Made by a program: the position numbers and the translations under genes. A stretch of DNA of 64,000 nucleotides, taken from assembly GCF_032999765.1 (NCBI RefSeq), contig NZ_CP136051.1:186001-250000 (forward strand). The letters run 5' to 3'. This DNA is from Imperialibacter roseus (GTDB taxonomy: Bacteria > Bacteroidota > Bacteroidia > Cytophagales > Cyclobacteriaceae). Shown in pieces: positions 52,601-61,458 of the stretch (within the stretch, counting starts at the first letter, position 1; each line of letters opens with the position of its first letter). A model generated the notes under the pieces. That model had not been told where the DNA came from. It saw only the letters and a program-made list of their open reading frames with translations, and made no database searches.

Positions 52601-55600
52601 GCCGAAACAAATGTACCATCGTTTACAATGCCCTCATTTACCGTCAGATCCAGGCCATTGGCGTTAAATGTACTCCCCGTAGTGATGGACAGGTTGTCAA
52701 CGGTGAGCGGTGCTGTGTATATTTTAGCCGTCACGTTGGCAGACCCAATCCGCAGTGTTTCAAGATTGATGCTGGAGTAAATGCCGAAGTTCGTTTGCGA
52801 AGCGGGCGTATCTGCATTTCCAAGAGTAATTGTGGAGCCATCGGTTATACTGCTTGTAGCCGGGGAAAGTCGAACTGTTGGTACCGATGTTGAGTTGAGG
52901 TGGCGAACTACGGTAAAAGACTCTCCTGCGGCTTCGTCAATATCAAGATTGAACTCGCTTCCGGGGTTGATCACCTCAAATACTCCCCTTGTGGTGGTTG
53001 GAACTGCGTTCTTTCCAAATACTGCAACACCTCCAGTTTGCGTGTACTTAAGAATGCCCGAAGTTGATGTGGTGCTTCTCCTTACCTGAGAACCTACTGT
53101 CAGATTGCCTGCAGAAAGTTCGATGGATGCATTTCCAGAAGCTGAGTACTCTATAAAGTTGTTGACTCCAACGCCGCCATCCATGTTCAGCGAGCCGCCA
53201 CTGATGACGAGTGGTCCGTCAAGTATAATACCAGTGTTTGCGCCGTTTACCCTGGCTACACCTTGTTGGATTTCTAAGCCGCCAGATCCGGAGGTCGCTT
53301 CAGTATTGAGGGAATTCGGCAGAAGGAAATTACCGCCTCCACTTGAGAGTGTCACATCGATTAGTGGGTCATTCAATACAAGTTTCCCATTAACTATTTC
53401 AATGGCCTTGGCCGCAGTATTGGTTGCACCGCTTAGTGTAAAATTGTCATTAAATGTGAAGCTGGCAGATGGGTTTTCCTTCTTATTGATGGCTATTCTG
53501 TACAGCTGGGGGGTATTGCCACTAGTTGTGGTGAGTGACCCTGAAATGTTTCCATTCAAAGTGAGATGGATATTTGACTCGCCATTTCCTCCGAAGATCA
53601 ACCCATTGCCGTTAGGAGTAATAGTGGTGTTGCTGCCTGTGGTGTTTAGCACTATGTTGCCGCCTACCAATAAACTATGGTTAACTGTGCCACCACTTTG
53701 TGCCCTGATCACGCTACCGCCAGTAGCTGCCGCCCCCGATGAATTACCCACATAGACATTTCCGGCCACAGTAACTGTGCGGGCTGTTCCCGAGTTTTGC
53801 AGCCTTAGCTCTCCTCCTCCAACATTAGAAACCAGAGGCGCCAGGTACAAATTGCCATTGATCGTGGCATTGCCGCCGGCTCCATTTCCAAGAATGAGAT
53901 TGGAATTTCCTTGAATTTCAAGATTTTGGTTGGTAGTAAAATCTTTGGTAATCGTCAGTTCTCTGTCATTAACTCCCCAGCCATCCGTGCTTATCATCAG
54001 GTTGGGCATTTCGTCTGGGATATTGTTGATAGTGTAAGTTTCGTATCCCTCATACAAAAGATAGGCGGAATCCTGTGAAACAAAATCTCCCATATCTATG
54101 CTCGCAAAACTAGGGTCTTTTCTTGTGTCAGATCCGAATCCACGTATTCGTATTGTGCCTTCTCCCTCAATTGTTTTCGCATCTATTATTCCGGTAGAAC
54201 TCCATGTCAAAGTAGGTCTAAATTGGAAGATGTTAACACCCCCAAGTTCCGCCAGGTATTTTCTGGCCACAGGAGCGTTGCCCGACCCATCTGTCATTTG
54301 CTGGAAGATAAGCCTCGCTGCCTCCAGATTACCGGTCTCTATTCTTGCAGAGTGGGGGTAACCCCGGTAGGTAGTTTTAGGGTCGTCGTAAGGGAAAAAG
54401 CCAATAATAGCAACGTCTCCGGGCCCTGGGGTGTCGGGTGAATCAGGGTTGGTACTTAGGTGTGGATTGGCGCTGTTGAAGCCAGGCTGATCAGAGCGGG
54501 TCCAGGTATTGGCAGTTTCCCATCTCGGCTGCGTGCCCGTAAGGTCACGACCCTTCGTGTAGTACACGAGAGGTGTGCCCGCAAATCTTGAAGTCTCTCC
54601 CGCAGTAAAATTCGCATTGGCCAACGGAAAACCTACAAAGCCTGCTTGAGAAAACTCTCCTCCGGTACTTGTTCCATTAAAAGTGATGTAGCGGGTAGCA
54701 TTGTTTTGGTTTGTGTTTTGATAAGCAGATGTGACAATGTCCGTCAGGTCACTTACAGGGTTAGACTCGTAGGCCCTTGTAAAGGGCGTCTCATCAAGAA
54801 CATAGCCAGGCACATAGTTTTCCTCTAAACCCGCAGGTTCTAAGCTAGGCCGGTCTACACCAGCAGTTACACTGTTTGATGCCCTGTAATAGAAGCGAAA
54901 AGCCACATTTGGTACTACCGTAAAGTCACTGTGCCTCACTCTCCAGTAGTGTTGAAGTACTTGTCCTCCCGACAGATCCGTTAATTGCAGCTCGCCTGAG
55001 ACTACGTTGATCTGGACATAGCCATCGTCGGAAAAGTCCTTCACTTTCATTTGGGCTGGTCTCGAGTAGAAAGTAGTACCACCATCGAGCGTAAATCCAA
55101 CCGGAAAAGTGATAGGGGCGGTATTGTTTAGCCTCGACGTTTCATCTTCTGTTATCGTGTTGCCTCTTACCTTGAGCTTGAGGCCACCATCACTGGGGTT
55201 TCCGTCGGTAAAGACGAGGATGTTTCCGGTAATGCCTTCGTTGTTTACTCTAATGACGCTTGTGTTGGCTACGTCACTATTAAAGAAGTTTCCTCCGCCA
55301 TTGTTGATGTTCCATATCTCATCAATGGTCAAAGTGTGGTTTTTTACATAAACCCTGCCGTTAAGGTATTCTACTCTTTCGAAAAGAACATCGCTATTCA
55401 ATTCGACTGTAGAAGCCGCCCCCACGTTGAACCTGATGTTTCCGAAGATTGCATCATTCGTCGTAGTGATGGTAACTGGCGGGTCTTCTCTGAAGCGAAT
55501 TTGTGCGGTGGGGGGTGTGCCAGAGGCTGTTGGGTATGGGCCTGCGCTGAAGTAAGTTCCCAGACGGTCGTTGTTGGTGATAGCTCCCCAAATCCTCAGC

Positions 55601-58600
55601 GTATAAGCATTTTGATCCATCGTTCCGGATAGCACAGAAATGTCTCCGTTAACGTCCAGTCTGATTCCACCAGTGTTTCCCGTTCTCGCCACCAGCCTGA
55701 GCTCATTGCCGCTGGTTCTGTTGAGCACCACGCTACCAGTTTCTAGCTGCCCGATTCCGCTCGTTACCCCGTAGTAGACAGTGTCGACAGTAGAAGTGCC
55801 AATCGTTTGATTGAAAAAGGTAGTGTTATAACTTGTTGGCAGATCTGCAATACCGTCATAAGGAGCAACGCCCCCAAACACAGCCTGGTAAGTAGAGTTT
55901 CTCCCAATATAGAAGGAGCCACCAACATATACGTCATTGTTATTAATAGCAGATGTGATAGGTGCAAATACAACGGGGTAGTTTCCCAGCGGGTTGTTGT
56001 GATAGGTGTCGCTGTATCCGTGGATTATGAGGTCGTTAAGTGCTACCAGAGGCTGTGCAGTGACGGATGGCTCATCTAAGCCTCCTCCGGTACCTGATGT
56101 AGTGCCGATGAGGACGATATTGCCCACTGAAGCTGCGGTAGCTCTCATTTTTACATTGTAGAAAGGAGCCCTGGATGTAACTCGGTATTCGGTGGTTGTG
56201 CTTGACTGGAAAGTGACCGTGCCACCAGTTACCACCTGATTACCAGGGTCGCAGTTGATAAATATACTTCCTCTGAGGCTGGAGGTGCCTAAATTGTTTC
56301 TGCCATTCACAATCAGATCGCCACCGGTCATTACAAATACATTACCTGTATAGGTAAGGGAGAATAGGGCGTAGTCAGCATTGACTGACCCGCCGCCATT
56401 GATGGTAACAGTACCACCATTTTGTTCGTACGTTCCCTGAGCAGAAAGGCCGTTTACCGATGTTCTGAACGCTGCCATATAAACAGTACCACCATCGACT
56501 TTCAGCTTTCCGGCGTCTCTCAGAGTTAAGCCGCTTCCAACGGAAGCTATTAGCTTTCCTGACGTAACTTCTACAGTTCCATAAGGCACAATGGCCGTGC
56601 CGCCGGTTTTGGCCACAAACCCTCCGTCAATCTGAAGCTTTGCCGTTTTTGGGATTGAGTAATTTCCGGTAGTATTAATTACAGGGACTGCTACGTTAAC
56701 CCCCAGTTTTACCGTTCCTCTGATAAGGGCGAAAGCGTTCAGGTTGGATGTTGCCGCAGTTATGTCCGAGTCGACATCGTAGTTGGCTCTTCCGAGCAAT
56801 CGGAAATAAGCACTGTCCGGCGCTTGAATGGAAAGCGTGAAGGATTCGTCTGTTCCTTTGTCGATAACAATTCTTGAGAAATAGGTCAGGTTGTTGCAGT
56901 CGACGGTCTGATCTTTGGTGGCGCTATTGAAAAAGGTGTTGACCCTGCCCGTTACATCGTCCGTAGTGTAGTAGGCTGTCGATGGGCTGTATCTGGCCGC
57001 CAAGGAAGCAAAGTCTGTCCGGTTAGTGAAGTATGACTGACCATCGTTGGTGAAGTTGCCCGAAATGGTAAATGAATGAGTAGCGTTGGCATTTGCTGTA
57101 GTTATGCTTCCTATCCTGGTACTGCCGTTGTCTTCCACTATTACGTCGCCGCCAACGGTGAGGCTTCTGGCTGTGGTAGTGCCGTCGCCAAACTGAAACT
57201 TTCCGTTTCTAACGGTGAGGGTTCCATAGAGGCTGTAGTTGGAAGCGAGAATGACCTTGTCAGTGGCCGCTGCTTTGTCGATCCGCAGATTCTTGAAGGT
57301 TCTTGCAACCGCTAATGTCATGTCCCCTGCGCCAGCCATGATCAAAGTTCCGCCGTTGTCGGGGTCAGAAAAGCCGATATTCCCTGTTGTAATACCCGCT
57401 GGGAAGTTGGTGGTGCCGCCATTTCCCTGAAGCCTGATCTGACCGTTGCCGTTTATCGTTTTGAAGTTGTGACCAGTGGAAGTTGTAAGATACAGGTTGC
57501 CACGCACCTCCATAGAATTGACGGTTATGTTATTTGTGCCTGGCTGAACGGTCACCGTTCTGCCTGGTCTGATAATTACATCGTCTTCGGCACCAGGGAT
57601 GTTGTTGCCGGGGTTCTTTACGATAGGTGCTGTGGAAGCGTCCAGCGTCCAGGTAGCTGAATTCGACCAGTCGCCGTCCTGAAACACATACCATGTTTTC
57701 GATGTAAGCTGAGTTCCTTTCCCTAATGTATAATATCCGGATTTAAACCTTGAGGCCGGAATAGAAACCACCACTTTATCGCCACTTTCAAGAGAATATT
57801 TGTCCACATATATGCTCGTGAAATTAGCGGAGACATCACTTCTGTAAAGCAGAACATATTCGTTGAGGTTACCTGAGTAGGTGAGTCCGGCATCGCCAAA
57901 GTCGAAAAGTAACTCTGCATTGACACCGCCTCCGTTGACTACCCCAGACTGGCTTACTTCTGCGTACCAACTTCTTGCCCAACGTGAGGTAACACCAGCT
58001 CCGATTTGGGTGGCAAGCCCGTCGGCATGTGCTGTGCCATCGTGAGCAAAAGCAACAAACTCTCCGGCGTCCAGTGAGCTGTTTACTTCTCTTATCTGCA
58101 ATGCGTCGGAAGTGGCAGAAGTCACCTTGACGGTGCCGTCTACTGTCCCCAGTCCTCTGTATTGAGTGAAGTAAGAAGTATTGTAGGTGCCCAGGTTGCC
58201 AAAAATATCGTTTGTGGTCAGGTTGATCCCATATTTGTGACCAAGCATGTTTTCAATGATGACCCTTTGCGGGGCGCTTACTGCTCCATTGTAGATGATG
58301 ACCTCCGCAATATCGCCTGGAAAGCTTCGGTTGTCGCTTAGGTTGAAATTTCCGATATATAATGGTGATGCATTGTCTGGCAAAGGAGTTGTTACATTGG
58401 CGCCACTGCTTGTTACAGAGTTTCTATTGAGGAAGAACTTGTTGCCGGCCAGCGTGTGATCATAAGTGGTTGAGATAACGTAATTGGTGTTATCGGTGAC
58501 GCTTACATTGGCCGTACCGCCATCGCTGATATCGGCACTGATGCTGCCGGAGTTTCTAAATAGTCGGTAAGACTGATTGGCTCCAACTCCCGTTCTTTTG

Positions 58601-59013
58601 TTTAAAATCCCCTGGACGCCGCTATTTTCGGTTCTTATTACTAAAAAGAAGCTCATAGCCGACGACCAATCCAGCAGTGAATTGTCATTTACCGCCAAAT
58701 TATAGTTGGTGCTGCCCGTTGGTCCAAAATTAATGGATGGCTTGTTGTTCAGGTTGGAATTGCTTGCAGTATAGGTTGGCTGCCATGTGCCATTTGCCTG
58801 GGCAGCATTCAGCCCGTTGCCAGATTGATCGGCCCACGCACTTACTTTACCGCTTGACTGGGTAATACCTGCATCGGCTTTCAACCACAGTACGTTTCGG
58901 GGAGCAATTGAACCATCGCCACTACCAATGCCCGCCGGGCCGGTTTGGGCGTAGGTATTGGAAAATGCGCCAAGTAATGAAAGGAAGGTGGCAGCGACAA
59001 AAACATTTCTCAT
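49657..59013 (-). CDS. Giant secreted repeat protein with type IX sorting domain
   Basis: 3118 residues, intact over 9.4 kb. Signal peptide ends NTYAQ (about residue 23). Residues about 35-270 form a concanavalin/LamG-like module (VLWLKADAGITQSSGKVSAWADQSGNG), followed by a segment opening with WYVFQDGDWSNSATW that also recurs at the start of later sections. Most of the rest (about 430-2950) is a run of short beta-strand repeats of type GNLYLTTST..GNGQIRLQGNG, VYVGNSSGAAATGGSV, giving a long beta-helix-like shaft. The end has FN3-like FEIERSEDGMVYQKIGEVNGAGTT and a type A sorting domain (INAYPNPLQSDINIAARG..QRFKLLKK). Secreted through the Por system and bound to the surface; role in adhesion, gliding or defence is a guess. 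Confidence 0.9.
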   Translation of the reverse strand: MRNVFVAATFLSLLGAFSNTYAQTGPAGIGSGDGSIAPRNVLWLKADAGITQSSGKVSAWADQSGNGLNAAQANGTWQPTYTASNSNLNNKPSINFGPTGSTNYNLAVNDNSLLDWSSAMSFFLVIRTENSGVQGILNKRTGVGANQSYRLFRNSGSISADISDGGTANVSVTDNTNYVISTTYDHTLAGNKFFLNRNSVTSSGANVTTPLPDNASPLYIGNFNLSDNRSFPGDIAEVIIYNGAVSAPQRVIIENMLGHKYGINLTTNDIFGNLGTYNTSYFTQYRGLGTVDGTVKVTSATSDALQIREVNSSLDAGEFVAFAHDGTAHADGLATQIGAGVTSRWARSWYAEVSQSGVVNGGGVNAELLFDFGDAGLTYSGNLNEYVLLYRSDVSANFTSIYVDKYSLESGDKVVVSIPASRFKSGYYTLGKGTQLTSKTWYVFQDGDWSNSATWTLDASTAPIVKNPGNNIPGAEDDVIIRPGRTVTVQPGTNNITVNSMEVRGNLYLTTSTGHNFKTINGNGQIRLQGNGGTTNFPAGITTGNIGFSDPDNGGTLIMAGAGDMTLAVARTFKNLRIDKAAATDKVILASNYSLYGTLTVRNGKFQFGDGTTTARSLTVGGDVIVEDNGSTRIGSITTANANATHSFTISGNFTNDGQSYFTNRTDFASLAARYSPSTAYYTTDDVTGRVNTFFNSATKDQTVDCNNLTYFSRIVIDKGTDESFTLSIQAPDSAYFRLLGRANYDVDSDITAATSNLNAFALIRGTVKLGVNVAVPVINTTGNYSIPKTAKLQIDGGFVAKTGGTAIVPYGTVEVTSGKLIASVGSGLTLRDAGKLKVDGGTVYMAAFRTSVNGLSAQGTYEQNGGTVTINGGGSVNADYALFSLTYTGNVFVMTGGDLIVNGRNNLGTSSLRGSIFINCDPGNQVVTGGTVTFQSSTTTEYRVTSRAPFYNVKMRATAASVGNIVLIGTTSGTGGGLDEPSVTAQPLVALNDLIIHGYSDTYHNNPLGNYPVVFAPITSAINNNDVYVGGSFYIGRNSTYQAVFGGVAPYDGIADLPTSYNTTFFNQTIGTSTVDTVYYGVTSGIGQLETGSVVLNRTSGNELRLVARTGNTGGIRLDVNGDISVLSGTMDQNAYTLRIWGAITNNDRLGTYFSAGPYPTASGTPPTAQIRFREDPPVTITTTNDAIFGNIRFNVGAASTVELNSDVLFERVEYLNGRVYVKNHTLTIDEIWNINNGGGNFFNSDVANTSVIRVNNEGITGNILVFTDGNPSDGGLKLKVRGNTITEDETSRLNNTAPITFPVGFTLDGGTTFYSRPAQMKVKDFSDDGYVQINVVSGELQLTDLSGGQVLQHYWRVRHSDFTVVPNVAFRFYYRASNSVTAGVDRPSLEPAGLEENYVPGYVLDETPFTRAYESNPVSDLTDIVTSAYQNTNQNNATRYITFNGTSTGGEFSQAGFVGFPLANANFTAGETSRFAGTPLVYYTKGRDLTGTQPRWETANTWTRSDQPGFNSANPHLSTNPDSPDTPGPGDVAIIGFFPYDDPKTTYRGYPHSARIETGNLEAARLIFQQMTDGSGNAPVARKYLAELGGVNIFQFRPTLTWSSTGIIDAKTIEGEGTIRIRGFGSDTRKDPSFASIDMGDFVSQDSAYLLYEGYETYTINNIPDEMPNLMISTDGWGVNDRELTITKDFTTNQNLEIQGNSNLILGNGAGGNATINGNLYLAPLVSNVGGGELRLQNSGTARTVTVAGNVYVGNSSGAAATGGSVIRAQSGGTVNHSLLVGGNIVLNTTGSNTTITPNGNGLIFGGNGESNIHLTLNGNISGSLTTTSGNTPQLYRIAINKKENPSASFTFNDNFTLSGATNTAAKAIEIVNGKLVLNDPLIDVTLSSGGGNFLLPNSLNTEATSGSGGLEIQQGVARVNGANTGIILDGPLVISGGSLNMDGGVGVNNFIEYSASGNASIELSAGNLTVGSQVRRSTTSTSGILKYTQTGGVAVFGKNAVPTTTRGVFEVINPGSEFNLDIDEAAGESFTVVRHLNSTSVPTVRLSPATSSITDGSTITLGNADTPASQTNFGIYSSINLETLRIGSANVTAKIYTAPLTVDNLSITTGSTFNANGLDLTVNEGIVNDGTFVSAGTIANNQTTFFPTSSTGTISGSGTTTFWNLEKSGSGSLVLAKSVTVANNADILAGTLNTSTYAFNIKKDLLHDATHISAAAGPGIVFNGTEKQNLGRSSSGLSYFGVVNLNNAAGLIITDTDENFQVDQKLVLTTGVLDIGGNLLIIPETSTIENGSGGKAYTDFNVHRMIQTNSSIKDFGLRKIFPTITAGNTTFTFPVGLTSYTPAVITVNDISASYITLRPVADLAPIAEDAETAGACTDPEIVDSDNVLQYYWIIKSSGVTGLNGTLEMYYDAADFSVTAPYTVANYGPARLYNLGSFWDKVFTESEFDENNLRIVYPLNSNTDGTLEGIYTAGVTLQNNGSSLLCGAAIPDMVPSFTTYELASSGNYYSDASYQEGTSPAPGSSSDIVVKSGYTLVLNSNNIRIRKTTIEAGATLEIASGFSNHNLGFVAGAGTLKLTSDGSSVAFPTGDYQEFFPDANCIGGGGLEFAGSGSYAVLNDIPNVRRLVFSGAGDRTVPNNNTLKVCEDLEILGTVKVVVPDGNNSTSVYGNIYKSDNSSFDNGGGASKIVLRGPAAQSVSGNFTGTNAFNKLEINNANGVTIVNNTDAARGISANADVDVDGQLIFTNGLITTNTDNTLRLTLNGTLFGFSSARYVNGPFVRVLPPNVSSYTFPVGKGSRSGEMQIKAPTGYVGTKDWIVEYYNGGASAIGPVTAVDPADGIVKVSDNEYWMISVPSPASSSVKLSWTSQSDVQSTISNLRMAFWSGTLWDMITTTSAPSGSPTGGSMTAGPLSYSTKFVTFGTTDEDTTPLPVEFLSFSATELNGIAILDWATGSETNNDLFEIERSEDGMVYQKIGEVNGAGTTTNRQDYAFTDFQPFWGTSYYRIRQIDFDGQFDYSKVASIRIQKETPSINAYPNPLQSDINIAARGLEKNSPIYYYMTDLNGALILRGEGLADRRGDFFSAILLPGNLSAGIYVLVLESKNQTQRFKLLKK

Positions 59014-59573
59014 AGAAGCTAGAATGACTTACTTAATTCGGAAAAGGTATCAAAAGCGGATTAAAAGGGTAAGTTTATAATACTACATTCAAAATTAGAC
59101 AATTCTAATATAGTGCCGGAGCAGTTGGTAGAAGAATTGCCAGTATTCGTCGAATTTTCGGACAAAAAAGTACATGACAATGAGTTTTGATTATCGAAAA
59201 AGTATGTCTTGATTTTTGGCGACACTAAGATTTTGAGCTTTGATAAGATGTGCGGAGATTGTTATATTTTGAACATAAGTACTGAATTTGGAAACGATGA
59301 GCTGATTCTGAGCCCGCCAGCTTAGCTAATGATTCAAGTAACACGCTCATTTTTCCATAAAAAATGGTAGAAATATTACATCAGTTAGTTGATGGTCTGT
59401 CGTTGGTACGGAAATGGGACTATTTCTACCTGTTTTAGGGGAGGTTTATGCCGGTATCGCTGAGTTATTTTTCCAGGAGAATTTGAATCAGGGAAATGAC
59501 CTTGATTGGGGTAGTTACAGGTAAATCTGTATTTCTTGGAGATTACCCTTTAAACCCAATATCCCAAGTGGTC

Positions 59574-59655
59574 ATAAAAAAGCAAAAGGCCCAAGCCTGT
59601 CCGACTGGAGAAGCCCGGACGGGCGAGACGCATTGAACCAGTTTTGCTTTTTTAT
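59574..59655. repeat. 82-bp palindromic element with 14-bp perfect terminal inverted repeats
   Basis: ATAAAAAAGCAAAA (59574-59587) and its exact complement (59642-59655) flank a GC-rich core. Inside it CCTGTCCG (59596-59603) pairs with CGGACGGG (59616-59623), one G-T pair. The whole could fold into one long hairpin. It resembles a REP or MITE-like unit or a structured RNA. No coding capacity. Confidence 0.6.
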
Positions 59656-59753
59656 TGCCGCCTATTTGCTGAATCGAATAACGTTCCTTTTGAGTTTTAT
59701 ACCCCAGGTTTTCCGCTTGATCCAAAATCCCTCAATTGTTGGCGACAATAGAA

Positions 59754-59784
59754 AAGCACTTACGATTTTCATTTGTAAGTGCTT
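59754..59784 (-). terminator. Hairpin AAGCACTTAC / GTAAGTGCTT
   Basis: 10-bp perfect stem (59754-59763 and 59775-59784). On the minus strand it is followed by TTTCTATTG. It resembles the shorter terminator hairpins inside the 110-bp repeats and occupies the matching place before the first repeat. Confidence 0.55.
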
Positions 59785-59795
59785 GATTATCAGTT

Positions 59796-60015
59796 GTGGG
59801 CCCACCTGGGCTTCCGCCGGTGGGCGGATAGACTTCTCGCCCAGAGTAATGTATAAAACAAGAAAAGCACCTCTCAATGAAGAAGTGCTTTCGTTTCTAA
59901 ATTTAGTGGGCCCACCTGGGCTTCCGCCGGTGGGCGGATAGACTTCTCGCCCAGAGTAATGTACAAAACAAGAAAAGCACCTCTCGATGAAGAAGTGCTT
60001 TCGTTTCTAAATTTA
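59796..60015. repeat. Two tandem 110-bp repeats beginning with the tRNA 3' tip
   Basis: Copies at 59796-59905 and 59906-60015 differ at two bases (T/C and A/G). Each starts with the 17 bases GTGGGCCCACCTGGGCT, the complement of the tRNA 3' end, has an inner palindrome (GCCCACC..GGTGGGC), and ends with a terminator-like hairpin (AAAGCAC..GTGCTTT; 59864-59870 with 59885-59891 in the first copy). The third start at 60016 runs on into the real tRNA 3' half. On the minus strand each hairpin is followed by TTTTCTTGTTTT. Confidence 0.85.
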
Positions 60016-60016
60016 G

Positions 60017-60063
60017 TGGGCCCACCTGGGCTCGAACCAGGGACCACCTGATTATGAGTCAGG
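60017..60063 (-). tRNA. 3' half of a CAU-anticodon tRNA (attachment-site remnant)
   Basis: Read on the minus strand it has the anticodon arm CCTGA-CTCATAA-TCAGG (anticodon CAU), variable loop, T-arm CCTGG-TTCGAGC-CCAGG and acceptor 3' strand TGGGCCC plus discriminator A. The D-arm and 5' acceptor strand that should follow at 60064 and beyond are missing, so this is not a working tRNA. CAU can mean Met or Ile2. A tyrosine recombinase gene starts 117 bp away, as expected for an integration site. Confidence 0.85.
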
Positions 60064-60152
60064 TTTTTATTGATGCCATATGGAAATAAATATCCTTTAA
60101 AATAGTTTTGAAGGCATTTTTTCCTTTCTTTCTTCCAAATGAAATCATATAT

Positions 60153-60174
60153 TGTTGGCGAAATGTTGGCGAAA
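60153..60174. repeat. Tandem direct repeat TGTTGGCGAAA before the integrase
   Basis: Two adjoining copies of the 11-mer TGTTGGCGAAA (60153-60163 and 60164-60174). A related TTGTTGGCGA lies at 59737-59746 on the other side of the tRNA fragment. These could be recombinase arm-binding sites; position fits, but sequence alone does not prove it. Confidence 0.4.
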
Positions 60175-60179
60175 AATAC

Positions 60180-61418
60180 ATGGCAATCACATTAAAGTAT
60201 AGTATTGACACACGTACCAAACTCAAGAGCGGAAAGTACCAGCTTCGTTTACGAATTATTTTCAACAGGTCGGACTCATTCATTCCCACAGGTTTTCATT
60301 TAACTAAAGAGGAGTGGGATCAAAAAAAAGAGATTGTTCGGAGCACCTCCACAACGATGACTAATACGACCAGATTCAATAATAAACTGGCACAAGACAA
60401 GGCAGAGTTAATGGATAAGATTGTTGGGCTTGAGAGTGCTGGAAAGCTTCATGGGTTGCGAGCTGTCGATATTAAGGAGCTTGTCTACGCAAAGCCGAGC
60501 GAGACATATACAGTTTTGTCCTTTATTGACATGGAGATGCAAAGTCTGATCGAGGAGGGGAGAGTGGGTACAGCGAGAACTTTACGAGACCTGAAAAACA
60601 AACTCATCAAATTTCATGGAAGCAAAATTGCTTTACATTTTGCAGACATCAACTATTCATTTTTGAGAAATCTTGAGAAGACCCATTTGGCTGCAGGTTC
60701 TAACAGGGGCTCGTTGGGAGTTTACATGAGAACGCTCAGGGCAATTTTCAATAAAGCGATTAAGCACGGCATAGTTAAGGAGGAGCTTTATCCGTTTAAG
60801 CAATACACGATTCGAAAATCAGAGCCATTTCGAAGAGCGCTTCAGGAAGACGATTTGAAAAAAATCATCGGAGCTAACCTTAAAAAGGGGAGTGCCCTTT
60901 CGAAAGCTAGGGACTTCTATTTGGCAAGTATCTATTTAAGAGGTGTGAACTGGATGGATATGGCGTTGATGAAAGTCAGTAATATTGAAGGTGACTTCGA
61001 ACGCATTAATTATAAGAGGCACAAAACAGGCAAGCCATTTAGTGTTAAGATTATTCCGCAAGTCAAGCAGATTCTTGAAAACTTGAATGGCGGGCTCAAT
61101 TACGAGGACGACCAATACCTATTTCCGATCTTAAAACCAGAGGATGATGGCAACCGGATACCCCTGAAGATTGAGAACAGGAGACGAAAGCTAAATAAGA
61201 CCTTAAAGGAATTGGCAGGCCAACTTGAGATTAAAACTTTTACTATCTACTCTGCCCGCCATACCTGGGCAACTCTGAGCAAACGGAAAGGCATCCCGAC
61301 CGCAGGAATTCAGGAGGGTTTGGGCCACGCTACTGAGCAGCAGACTCAGACCTATCTCGACTCCTTTGGAAACGATGTGTTAGATAAGTACAACGACATG
61401 GTTTTTGGGGATTTATAA
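60180..61418 (+). CDS. Tyrosine recombinase/integrase of an integrative element
   Basis: 412 residues from the ATG at 60180 (MAITLKYS); an in-frame ATG at 60108 adds 24 implausible residues. N-terminal arm-type DNA-binding domain (about 1-90), core-binding SAM-like domain (about 100-215, SFIDMEMQSLIEEGRVGTARTLRDLKNKL) and catalytic domain (about 220-410). Catalytic residues: Arg in YLRGVNWMDMAL, Lys in KRHKTGKPF, the box YSARHTWATL (Tyr in place of the usual His, as in many Bacteroidota integrases), LGHATEQQ (His), and nucleophile Tyr in TQTYLDSF. It integrates or excises the element at the tRNA 3' end beside it. Confidence 0.93.
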   Translation: MAITLKYSIDTRTKLKSGKYQLRLRIIFNRSDSFIPTGFHLTKEEWDQKKEIVRSTSTTMTNTTRFNNKLAQDKAELMDKIVGLESAGKLHGLRAVDIKELVYAKPSETYTVLSFIDMEMQSLIEEGRVGTARTLRDLKNKLIKFHGSKIALHFADINYSFLRNLEKTHLAAGSNRGSLGVYMRTLRAIFNKAIKHGIVKEELYPFKQYTIRKSEPFRRALQEDDLKKIIGANLKKGSALSKARDFYLASIYLRGVNWMDMALMKVSNIEGDFERINYKRHKTGKPFSVKIIPQVKQILENLNGGLNYEDDQYLFPILKPEDDGNRIPLKIENRRRKLNKTLKELAGQLEIKTFTIYSARHTWATLSKRKGIPTAGIQEGLGHATEQQTQTYLDSFGNDVLDKYNDMVFGDL

Positions 61419-61458
61419 CAGGGGAGGGTGGTAGGTAGAAGAAGGCTGGAATATTACT

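Larger units (their letters stand above)
59014..60016. other. 1-kb non-coding region rich in inverted repeats
   Basis: No credible gene is seen between the giant gene and the tRNA fragment. The first 500 bp (59014-59570) are AT-rich without recognisable structure except a -7-like TAATTTTG on the minus strand (59097-59090), 77 bp before the giant gene start. From 59574 on the region holds the palindromic element, terminator-like hairpins and the 110-bp tandem repeats listed separately. Confidence 0.6.

Noticed and set aside
59796-60032. Three evenly spaced repeats considered as a CRISPR array
   Set aside because: Unit length 110 bp, near-identical between-repeat text and no cas genes; better explained by duplication of the tRNA tip and terminator.
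60017-60063. Complete tRNA gene
   Set aside because: The 5' acceptor strand and D-arm are absent after 60063, so only the 3' half is present.
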